Source of the DNA: a virus
DNA length: 23,223 bases
IMG/VR virus record: IMGVR_UViG_3300020180_001414
Coordinates: 1-23,223 of that record
Strand: one strand, 5' to 3'
The notes below the pieces were generated by a model, which saw only the letters and a program-made list of their open reading frames with translations, was not told the DNA's origin and did no database searches. Positions 1 to 6,402 of the stretch are shown one piece after another. How positions within the stretch are numbered: the first letter of the stretch is position 1; every line of letters begins with the position of its first letter. The position numbers and the translations under genes are program-made.

Positions 1-1116
1 TTATAGTTCATCTAAAAATTTCTTTATTGCCTTAGCAATAGGCTTAATTCCGGCCGGAGGGACGGAGTTTCCGATCTGCCTTCTGACTTCTGTTATCGAC
101 CCCACAAATTCAAAATCGTCTGGGTAGCCGAAGAGTCTGGCGCGCTCTCGGTTGGTCAAAGGGCGGTTTTCCTTCCAGTGATAGCCCCACGTTCCACCGC
201 CACCACCTGCGATTATAGTAGTCGATGGCTTATCTGGATGCAAGCGACGATACACATGCGAGATCATTCCCTTCACATAATGAGGTGAGTCTTTTGGTAT
301 ATTGGTGAAGTTACCTCCTGCAGGAATCAGTCTCAATTTTGCGACTGTACTTGGAGCAATGTTCTGGTGTTCATTATTTAAAAGCACTTTTTCTACACCT
401 TCGAGAGCCTGCTTTGCAGTGACATAGTTCTCTGGAGTATGTGTAGGAGCAGGCAGTTTGAATTCCTTATTAAGATCGTTGCGAACACCGATGATCAATA
501 CTCGATTTCGAAGCTGCGGAGCACCGTATGCTGCAAAGTTTATAGGGTATACATCAACCTTGTAGCCTGCCTTTCCAAAGTCATCCACGATCTGTGTAAC
601 TGCCTTTCCTTTGTTTGCACTTAGAAGCCCTCGTACATTCTCAGCAACAAACATTTTTGGTTGCTTAGCCAAAACAACACGGACAAATTGTCGGTAGAGA
701 TTTCCTCGATCCGTCTTGAGGCCCATGCGCTTCCAGATCATTGAAAAATCTTGGCACGGGAATCCGCCGAGTATAATGTCGCACCCTGGAATGTCTTGGT
801 CTTTAATACCAGTGATACTTCCTTCAGTGATATGATCGCCGAAATTCTTTTTGAAAGTTTCGCAGGCCCAGTGATTCACATCATTCGCCCATAGCACATC
901 AAATCCCATTTGTTTGAAACCGAGATCCATTCCTCCGGAGCCGGAAAAAAGTGATGCAACTCTAGGAGCTTTTTTCTTCGTATCGGTCTTCACCGAGTTG
1001 CTTTTCTGTGGCTTAGTTACAGCGTTATTTTGTTTTTGTAAGGTAGTTGTTCCCATGTGGCTATTATACACTAAGACGCTTTTTTTCGCCGCTACTTTCT
1101 TAGCTTTTTTGATCAA
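1..1116 (-). CDS. DNA (cytosine-5) methyltransferase
   Basis: Transfers methyl groups to C5 of cytosine in DNA, probably to protect phage DNA from host restriction. The class motifs appear in order: the SAM-binding FSGSGG near residue 57, the catalytic GGFPCQ with Cys121, ENV at 159-161, QLRNR at 201-205, and a C-terminal QIGNSVPP near 347. The length (371 aa) is normal and there is no fused domain. The longest reading starts at a TTG at 1116. An ATG at 1056 (MGTTTLQKQ) would remove 20 lysine-rich residues and keep every motif, so the start is open. It is the last gene after the lysis cassette, separated from it by about 160 nt with a hairpin and a DnaA-box-like site. The target sequence cannot be read from the protein. 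The family assignment is secure. Confidence 0.96.
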   Translation of the reverse strand: MIKKAKKVAAKKSVLVYNSHMGTTTLQKQNNAVTKPQKSNSVKTDTKKKAPRVASLFSGSGGMDLGFKQMGFDVLWANDVNHWACETFKKNFGDHITEGSITGIKDQDIPGCDIILGGFPCQDFSMIWKRMGLKTDRGNLYRQFVRVVLAKQPKMFVAENVRGLLSANKGKAVTQIVDDFGKAGYKVDVYPINFAAYGAPQLRNRVLIIGVRNDLNKEFKLPAPTHTPENYVTAKQALEGVEKVLLNNEHQNIAPSTVAKLRLIPAGGNFTNIPKDSPHYVKGMISHVYRRLHPDKPSTTIIAGGGGGTWGYHWKENRPLTNRERARLFGYPDDFEFVGSITEVRRQIGNSVPPAGIKPIAKAIKKFLDEL

Positions 1117-1135
1117 AGATGAAGGACTGTTTTCT

Positions 1136-1164
1136 AAATCGCGGCTTAATCTGGGCCGCGATTT
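1136..1164 (-). other. Perfect 10-bp inverted repeat upstream of the C5 methyltransferase
   Basis: AAATCGCGGC and GCCGCGATTT flank a 9-nt loop. The minus-strand RNA would form a strong GC-rich hairpin 20-30 nt before the TTG start of the methyltransferase. No U-run follows on the minus strand, so it is not a classical intrinsic terminator. It could separate the lysis genes from the methyltransferase, act as an mRNA end, or bind a regulator. Confidence 0.55.
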
Positions 1165-1170
1165 GGGAAA

Positions 1171-1186
1171 AAAAGTTATCCACAGG
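1171..1186 (+). repeat. 16-bp repeat with a consensus DnaA box (copy 1)
   Basis: AAAAGTTATCCACAGG contains TTATCCACA (1176-1184), the consensus bacterial DnaA box. The same 16 bases recur at 22203-22218 inside the replication gene, in the same orientation. The site is intergenic, between the 58-residue membrane protein gene and the methyltransferase. Binding by DnaA is inferred. Confidence 0.5.
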
Positions 1187-1279
1187 CATTAATTTTACAG
1201 CCTTAAATAACCCTCAAGTTTGAGCGCTTTTGTGCGTCATGGCACACACTACTCGAAACAAAAACGAAGTAAAGCGTTT

Positions 1280-1456
1280 TTACTTTCCTGCAAATGGCTG
1301 GGTATTGTCCCCTTTATTTGAGAAGTAGAACGACGATGCCGCGATCGCCAGGATCATAAACTGATCGACTGGTAACTTCCCCATTACAAATCCGGCACAT
1401 GCTGTGGCAGTGAGTAAAACGAAGACTAATTTTGATGCTGATTGATATATTTGCAT
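1280..1456 (-). CDS. Small two-helix membrane protein, holin candidate (58 aa)
   Basis: A 58-residue frame from ATG (MQIYQSASKL) to TAA. Two hydrophobic segments, about residues 9-25 and 33-47, flank a short GKLPVDQ turn, and the tail is polar and ends in Lys. This shape is typical of small phage membrane proteins encoded next to endolysins. It follows the amidase and the 26-residue peptide, with an AT-rich TTAATTAA leader and no Shine-Dalgarno box. A holin role (making membrane lesions that let the endolysin out) is inferred from size, topology and position. The XhlA-like protein and the 26-residue peptide compete for that role. Confidence 0.7.
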   Translation of the reverse strand: MQIYQSASKLVFVLLTATACAGFVMGKLPVDQFMILAIAASSFYFSNKGDNTQPFAGK

Positions 1457-1475
1457 ATTTTTTAATTAATAACTT

Positions 1476-1556
1476 TTAATGAACCTGCTCTAGCCATATT
1501 GCATACATAAACAGAAATGCTGCGATAGCTAAAAGAATTTGTGAGAGGTATTTCAT
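1476..1556 (-). CDS. 26-residue single-helix membrane peptide overlapping the endolysin stop
   Basis: A tiny frame, MKYLSQILLAIAAFLFMYAI followed by six polar residues, is almost entirely one transmembrane helix. Its ATG overlaps the amidase TGA stop as ATGA (1553-1556), the classical arrangement for translational coupling, so ribosomes ending the endolysin could restart here. No Shine-Dalgarno box is visible. It lies between the amidase and the 58-residue membrane protein. A lysis-accessory role (pinholin, holin partner or antiholin) is inferred. The stop/start overlap and clean hydrophobicity argue that it is real; its small size is the main doubt. Confidence 0.55.
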   Translation of the reverse strand: MKYLSQILLAIAAFLFMYAIWLEQVH

Positions 1557-2158
1557 AGTTGATTCAGTAAGCTGATAATCTGAGACTTGATCGCATCTTT
1601 GTTTCCTGACTGGACCGGAATCAATCTCTTAAGAAGTTCAGTCCGTACAATCTCCGGCTTTTCCTTGTAGTCTGCAATGTCACCGTGAATGATGATGTTT
1701 TTCTCATCAAGAACAAATGCTGTATCAGAATTATTTGTAAATGACTTCACAAGCTCTATGAGTGCCTGGTACTGCCATGCTGTAACATCATTTTCATTCG
1801 GTTCGACCGCACCATCCTGATCCACGTCGTACCCGGCTGCGAGCTCGATGCCGATCGTGTATTGATTTGGATTGACCCAGGACCCGTCGAGATTCTTTTT
1901 CATGATGCGCTTTGCACGATCATTTGGATTGTTGATTATGCCCGCATGCCAGGCGATGTCAGTGACCTTTACCAGCTGCACGATTTCACCTTGATTGCGC
2001 CCGATCACAAAGTTTGCAGATGATCGATTTGGTCTATTAGCATTTGAAAGCCAGTTGACTGCTCCGTTGTATGCCCCGAGTGTAAAATGAAGGACAATCG
2101 CACTTTTCTTTGTGGGACCGGCTGAATAGTTTTGAGTTTGCTGAAATGGAATATTCAT
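1553..2158 (-). CDS. Endolysin: N-acetylmuramoyl-L-alanine amidase (Amidase_2 type)
   Basis: Cuts the amide bond between muramic acid and the stem peptide of peptidoglycan, lysing the host at the end of infection. The 201 residues form one catalytic domain. IVLHFTLG carries zinc-ligand candidate His24, IAWHAG has His71, NQYTIGIELA is the conserved core strand, and IIIHGDIADYKEKPE carries candidate His158 with the usual PE motif. No signal peptide or separate cell-wall-binding domain is present, so export should need a holin. Residues 111-122 (DVDQDGAVEPNE) match a 12-residue EF-hand calcium loop inserted after the GIELA strand, which is unusual for this family. The gene lies 3 nt after the XhlA-like gene and its stop overlaps the next start. 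Confidence 0.93.
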   Translation of the reverse strand: MNIPFQQTQNYSAGPTKKSAIVLHFTLGAYNGAVNWLSNANRPNRSSANFVIGRNQGEIVQLVKVTDIAWHAGIINNPNDRAKRIMKKNLDGSWVNPNQYTIGIELAAGYDVDQDGAVEPNENDVTAWQYQALIELVKSFTNNSDTAFVLDEKNIIIHGDIADYKEKPEIVRTELLKRLIPVQSGNKDAIKSQIISLLNQL

Positions 2159-2161
2159 ATA

Positions 2162-2518
2162 TTAAAAATTAAATACATATTTAAGGACTAGTGGAATAAC
2201 AACTTGAATAGCTGAGAGAATTCCAATACCGATGTACATATTCCTTTCGATTCTTGAAATTCGTGTATCTTGAGATTTAAACATCTCATCATTATGCTGA
2301 TTCCTTTCCAAAAGAATTTTATTAAACGAGAGCTCCGTTTTATTTAAATCGTTTTGAATATTAACCCTGAAATCATTGAAGTCTGATTTCTCTACTTTGG
2401 TCTGCTCGACAGTGCTAAGGCGCTGGTTTGTGTTGTCCCGCATAAGCTGGACCTCCTCGATCAAGGTTCCTAGCTTGGTATCGACTCTGATCAATAGGTC
2501 ATGGTCGTTTTTGTCCAT
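2162..2518 (-). CDS. XhlA-like coiled-coil protein with C-terminal membrane anchor (lysis)
   Basis: The protein has 118 residues. About 90 are charged and helical with a coiled-coil look, including SRIERN just before the membrane segment. A single transmembrane helix spans about 94-114 and the tail is very short. This is the architecture of the haemolysin XhlA / phage holin-accessory family, which sits in lysis operons and works with a holin and an amidase. It is the first gene after motif copy 1 at 2550-2562 and directly precedes the amidase. The family call rests on shape and context. A tail-anchored spanin-like role is an alternative. Confidence 0.65.
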   Translation of the reverse strand: MDKNDHDLLIRVDTKLGTLIEEVQLMRDNTNQRLSTVEQTKVEKSDFNDFRVNIQNDLNKTELSFNKILLERNQHNDEMFKSQDTRISRIERNMYIGIGILSAIQVVIPLVLKYVFNF

Positions 2519-2549
2519 AGGTATATGGTAAGAGTGGATTTTGTTCTAA

Positions 2550-2562
2550 CTGTAGGAATTAC
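2550..2562 (-). promoter_or_regulatory. 13-bp late-region motif, copy 1 (before lysis cassette)
   Basis: GTAATTCCTACAG read on the minus strand, an exact match to three other intergenic copies in the window. It ends 31 nt before the ATG of the XhlA-like gene. A promoter or activator site for the lysis operon is inferred. It lacks an obvious sigma-70 pair of hexamers. Confidence 0.7.
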
Positions 2563-2622
2563 AAAAAAGGACCTATACGAAGGACATTTGCTTTGATATG
2601 CCGTCTATGGATAAATAGCGAT

Positions 2623-2760
2623 ATGCCTTATGTCGTATTTTTTATAGCCTTAGCAATATTTGTTTTTATAGGAGGAGCCATCTTTGGACCGATCGGAGTT
2701 GGTATCGGAGCCGTGGCTGCTTTTATTGTGGCACTTGGTTCAGCGTTTCTTTTGGGGTAG
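2623..2760 (+). CDS. Possible 45-residue membrane protein on the opposite strand
   Basis: An ATG-to-TAG frame on the plus strand encodes a very hydrophobic protein with two potential membrane helices (residues 3-20 and 24-44) and GG/GxG spacing in the middle. It fills the otherwise non-coding 160 nt between the ejection-protein gene and the lysis promoter motif, running 38 nt into the 3' end of the former. No Shine-Dalgarno box or strong promoter is visible, but the phage genes here also lack SD boxes. It would be the only plus-strand gene. It may be an antisense membrane protein linked to lysis control, or chance hydrophobicity in an AT-rich gap. Confidence 0.35.
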   Translation: MPYVVFFIALAIFVFIGGAIFGPIGVGIGAVAAFIVALGSAFLLG

Positions 2761-4768
2761 ACAAGAGTTCGTTTACCGCTTTTGTACCTTGCGAGTTGAG
2801 CAGCTTGACCCAGTATTTCGCAGCGTTCAGAGTTCCTATTTCCATCAGCTTATTTGCAAGTTCTGATTTTTGAACTGCACGAAGAGTGTTGAACCATGTG
2901 CTATTAAGTGCAGTGGTAAGTCCCACGGCTAAACCTCCACCTGTAATAGTTCCCACAGCCGATCCTGCAGGACCAGCAACAAACCCTCCGGTCGTCCCAC
3001 CGATAGTGGCACCGCTACTTCCCATGACAGCGTTGAACCACGAGATGAGAGGTCGCGCTTCCCTACGCTTTGCAGTCTCATCAAGAATATCGAAGAGACG
3101 CGAATTGAGCGTATAGACTTTATTTATTTTTTCATAATCGGGATTGTTGGTATTGAGAAGATCTCGAATTGCACCATCAATTTTCCGTACTTGAGAAAGT
3201 GTGCCATTGTCTTCAACAGTCTTCAAACTCTTTCTTGTCTCATAGACAACATTTCCATAATCCTGGGCAAGCTCTCGAAGATCCTGCTGGTATGCCTCAA
3301 ATGGTTTTTGTGAAAGATGATATGCCTCAATGTCAGCACGCAATTTTTTAAGTTGAGTAACCTTTGAACTGTTCACAGAGATTGGCCTGTTAGGCATCGC
3401 TTCAGACACAGCGTGTTTTAGCGCTCTAGAATATTCGTCAACGCTATCCATTTTTCCAAGATCAAGGTTATCTATCAAATCTCCTATCTCATCGAGACCA
3501 TTATGACGGAGTTGATCTACGATGTTTCTTTGAGAGTCAGCAAGAACAGTCGGAACACCGCCCGCTTTTTTAACTTGCTTTACTATGTCAGGATCAGCAA
3601 GAATTTGTTTGGCTGTAGCAAGATGATTGTCGATAGCACTTTGAACAGCAGTTGTCTTCTCAGTAAACGCGCGACCGCCTTGAGAGTAATTAGAAATTTC
3701 GTCATCGATCTTTTGAAGCAAGCCGTCTGTATTGACCGTTCCTTCAAGTTCACCGAGCTTGGCATAGTCATCATTCGACAGTTTAATTCCTTGTTCTGCT
3801 TTTTTAATAAGTTGCTTACGTGTACCCCATTGCTTATCATCCAAAAGATCAGGGATAATTTTTTCAACTTGCTCTTTATATTTTTCTTTTGTGGCATTGA
3901 GTCCGCGCTTGTAGCTATCGATAGCTTCTTTTTTAAGGACTTCAGGACTTACATTTTTCATGTTCGCAAATCCAGAAAGCGTACCGCCAATGACTCCGGA
4001 TATAGCACTGCTTCCAAGAGCTTTTTTCATGATCGTAGGTAGGTCATCATCGACTTGCATTGAGGATGCGGCACCATAGCTTGCACCAAGCGGAACCGCT
4101 TCTTTGGCACCCTCGAGGAATCCTTTGCCAAATGCAGCGATCTTTGATGTAGCAGTTGGTATTGTCTTTTGGAATGTGGTTGATGCGCCTGCAGGAAGAG
4201 CCTTTGCCAGTACTCCACTCATCTTTCCACTCACAAGGAGCTTGCCGGTTTGAGCACCTTTTGCAGCGTTCCCATAAGTACCGAACGAGGCGATGTCAGT
4301 CGCCACCCCAAGTCCTTCACCGAAGATCTGCTTAGCACTTTTATTCACACTGGCATTCGTTTCGTTTATATCAATCGGCGGTTTGCTGGTATCTTTCACA
4401 TGTTGTTGGAGTGCTGCCTCTAGGCGTGATACATCTTCGCCGCGTGCCCTCTTTTCTTTAATTGTCTTTAGGAGATTATTAGCAATATCCTCATGCTGCT
4501 TCATGAGTTCTTCGTTTTGTTTATTTGTCCATGCTGCGCTTCCTGGCACAAAAGAAGGTAACGCATCAGCAATGCTCTTTCCAAATTTCAGTTCACTTGA
4601 AATGAGAGCTTTCCCGACTGACTTCAAAATCCCATCTTTCTTTGGTGGCTCAGGCTGTTGACCAGAAGAAGACGGCAAGGTGTCGAGCCATTCCTGAATT
4701 TCTTGCTGACTGGCTCCTTGGCCTTCGAGCGCTTCGATATTTTGTTGTATTTTTTCTCGAGTAAGCAT
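2723..4768 (-). CDS. Putative internal virion (ejection) protein, 681 aa
   Basis: No specific family was recognised. The N-terminus (1-35) is a short helical segment with QGASQQEIQEWLDTL, followed by a Pro/Ser linker. Glycine/alanine-rich, mildly hydrophobic stretches lie at about 150-275 and again at about 585-625 (GGTTGGFVAGPAGSAVGTITGG). Between them is a long charged alpha-helical region, about 280-580. Helical protein with glycine-rich membrane-active patches, encoded between tail and lysis genes, resembles the ejection proteins of P22-like and T7-like phages, which leave the capsid and help build a DNA conduit across the envelope. The gene follows the LysM gene by 2 nt. The role is inferred from composition and position. 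Confidence 0.6.
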   Translation of the reverse strand: MLTREKIQQNIEALEGQGASQQEIQEWLDTLPSSSGQQPEPPKKDGILKSVGKALISSELKFGKSIADALPSFVPGSAAWTNKQNEELMKQHEDIANNLLKTIKEKRARGEDVSRLEAALQQHVKDTSKPPIDINETNASVNKSAKQIFGEGLGVATDIASFGTYGNAAKGAQTGKLLVSGKMSGVLAKALPAGASTTFQKTIPTATSKIAAFGKGFLEGAKEAVPLGASYGAASSMQVDDDLPTIMKKALGSSAISGVIGGTLSGFANMKNVSPEVLKKEAIDSYKRGLNATKEKYKEQVEKIIPDLLDDKQWGTRKQLIKKAEQGIKLSNDDYAKLGELEGTVNTDGLLQKIDDEISNYSQGGRAFTEKTTAVQSAIDNHLATAKQILADPDIVKQVKKAGGVPTVLADSQRNIVDQLRHNGLDEIGDLIDNLDLGKMDSVDEYSRALKHAVSEAMPNRPISVNSSKVTQLKKLRADIEAYHLSQKPFEAYQQDLRELAQDYGNVVYETRKSLKTVEDNGTLSQVRKIDGAIRDLLNTNNPDYEKINKVYTLNSRLFDILDETAKRREARPLISWFNAVMGSSGATIGGTTGGFVAGPAGSAVGTITGGGLAVGLTTALNSTWFNTLRAVQKSELANKLMEIGTLNAAKYWVKLLNSQGTKAVNELLSTPKETLNQVPQ

Positions 4769-4770
4769 GA

Positions 4771-6396
4771 TTAATTCGGAAGGTTATATGTCTTTCCGCT
4801 CTTGCTTGTGAACCCCGATGTCTCAGTAGTAGGACTCGATCCATATCCCAGTTCTGATTTGAGCGAAGTTGCTTTGGCATTAAGGCCGGTATAAATAGAT
4901 TCAAAGCGCGAGACATCACGCTGTCCGGCGGCCATTGAGTTGAGCTGGCTTGCAAGCGATCGAGTTGCAATGTCGAGCGTCATTGCCATAACTGCCTTAT
5001 TCACATCTGTTGTACTTCGAAGGTTTGCGATCGTACGAGAATAATTTTCTATGTCCGCATCAGTAAGCACTCCCACTTCGCCGTAGACTCCACGAGCGAG
5101 TTTGGGAACGATAGCGGTGATCGCCGCTTTCATCTGCTGTGCTTTGGTGTCGTATGGATTATTACTCTTAATGATTCCGACAATCGGACCAGTGTCGACA
5201 CTATTAATAAGACTTGTGATTGTGTCAGCCTGACTTACGATTGTTTGAATATCAGTAATTGGTTTGAGTTCGCCTTGAGTCATTACTCTGCCACCTTTCG
5301 ATTTACGGATTGCATCTAGTGTGTAATTTGCATCATCGTATGCGAGAGTAGTTCCCGAACTGTTTCCGCCCCCATTACTACCACTACCAGGCGCATATGT
5401 TTTTGCTCGAGCAGCCACGAGCTTTGCGGTTCCGGTTGCAGGGTCATATACATATCGAGCCTCTCCCTCACTAAGATCAAATTGATTTATTTCTGATTGT
5501 GCTTTTGCTGTATCCGCTTTCTTTTTCTCAAGGTCTGCAGCAGACATTGCCGACTCTTGTTCTTGCGCACCCTTTTGAGTTTTTATATCACCGAAGAGCG
5601 TAGAGATTTGATCCTTACTGAATCCATACTGATCTTCCAACTTCTGGAAGTCTTTATCGTCGATTTCGTTTGGATCAACTCCGAGCGCGAGCATGTTTCG
5701 AAGGAATGAAGTTACCTGATCTTTCTTTCGCTGGCCTTGAGTTTCTAGGTATTCAAAATATTTATCGGCACCTTCTTTAATCGCTGCACGCTTTGCCTCA
5801 ATTTCACCCTGCGCATCACGAGTAGCAGCACCCAGAAGAGAGGAGATTTTGACATTCCCCTCACTTCGATAGGTGTTTTCTTCTTGGTTATTGTAATCCT
5901 CAGTCTTTTGGAATTCAGCCTCGCCTGTAGCACTTCCAATACGTCCACCAGCAGCCGCAAGGGCGTAACTTTGGCCTTGGCGGTTCTTTCCGGTCGTATT
6001 CCTGAAGTTGGCTATCTGATCGGCCACAGCTGCGTTTATAGCGTCAATTTGGCCCTGAATACGGGACCTTGTGGCAGCCCTGATGGCTTCTTCATTCACC
6101 TTATCGGTCGCCTGGCTTTTGAAACTATTTCCGATCTTTGAAGAGGTAGGATCTTCTACGTAATTCGGCACAGTCACTTTTGCCACTTGTGCAATTGTCT
6201 GCTTTTTAGCTGTTGGCACTGGAGGTGGTGGCGGCACAACCGAAGCACTATCCCCCACGTTTAAAGTACGACCAGCCTGAATTTTATTCGGGTCTGTTAT
6301 AGAAGGATTAAGACGCATCAATTCCTGAATGCTTTTCCCTGACTGTGATGCGATCCCACTTAAGGTGTCGCCATATTTTATCGTGTACGATGCCAT
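4771..6396 (-). CDS. LysM-domain virion protein, probable internal/ejection protein
   Basis: Residues 3-48 form a LysM domain: YTIKYGDTLSGIASQSG, then ELMRLNP and a closing IQAGRTLNVG. LysM binds N-acetylglucosamine in peptidoglycan or chitin. A proline-rich linker (PPPPPVP) leads into a long helical region (about 75-310) with many charged and Ala/Gln residues, then a Gly/Ser linker near 335-350 and a second helical domain ending near 500. No catalytic cell-wall hydrolase domain is visible. It is encoded with the tail genes rather than the lysis genes and is large, so I infer a structural protein that contacts the cell wall during entry. The LysM call is firm; the rest is positional. Confidence 0.75.
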   Translation of the reverse strand: MASYTIKYGDTLSGIASQSGKSIQELMRLNPSITDPNKIQAGRTLNVGDSASVVPPPPPVPTAKKQTIAQVAKVTVPNYVEDPTSSKIGNSFKSQATDKVNEEAIRAATRSRIQGQIDAINAAVADQIANFRNTTGKNRQGQSYALAAAGGRIGSATGEAEFQKTEDYNNQEENTYRSEGNVKISSLLGAATRDAQGEIEAKRAAIKEGADKYFEYLETQGQRKKDQVTSFLRNMLALGVDPNEIDDKDFQKLEDQYGFSKDQISTLFGDIKTQKGAQEQESAMSAADLEKKKADTAKAQSEINQFDLSEGEARYVYDPATGTAKLVAARAKTYAPGSGSNGGGNSSGTTLAYDDANYTLDAIRKSKGGRVMTQGELKPITDIQTIVSQADTITSLINSVDTGPIVGIIKSNNPYDTKAQQMKAAITAIVPKLARGVYGEVGVLTDADIENYSRTIANLRSTTDVNKAVMAMTLDIATRSLASQLNSMAAGQRDVSRFESIYTGLNAKATSLKSELGYGSSPTTETSGFTSKSGKTYNLPN

Positions 6397-6402
6397 GTGT
6401 TT

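Noticed and set aside
1057-1068. TATAAT on the minus strand 6 nt before ATG 1056 of the C5 methyltransferase
   Set aside because: The spacing leaves almost no leader, and no convincing -35 hexamer is found 17 nt upstream. It is kept only as a weak possibility.
1187-1279. Very short minus-strand frames before the C5 methyltransferase
   Set aside because: The best is only 8 codons. Apart from the repeat and hairpin already listed I see nothing coding here.
3503-4042. Plus-strand open frame of 179 codons, and others at 6397-7056 and 12320-12730
   Set aside because: All lie within well-supported minus-strand genes and are Cys/Ser/Phe-rich without recognisable motifs, typical of antisense shadows.
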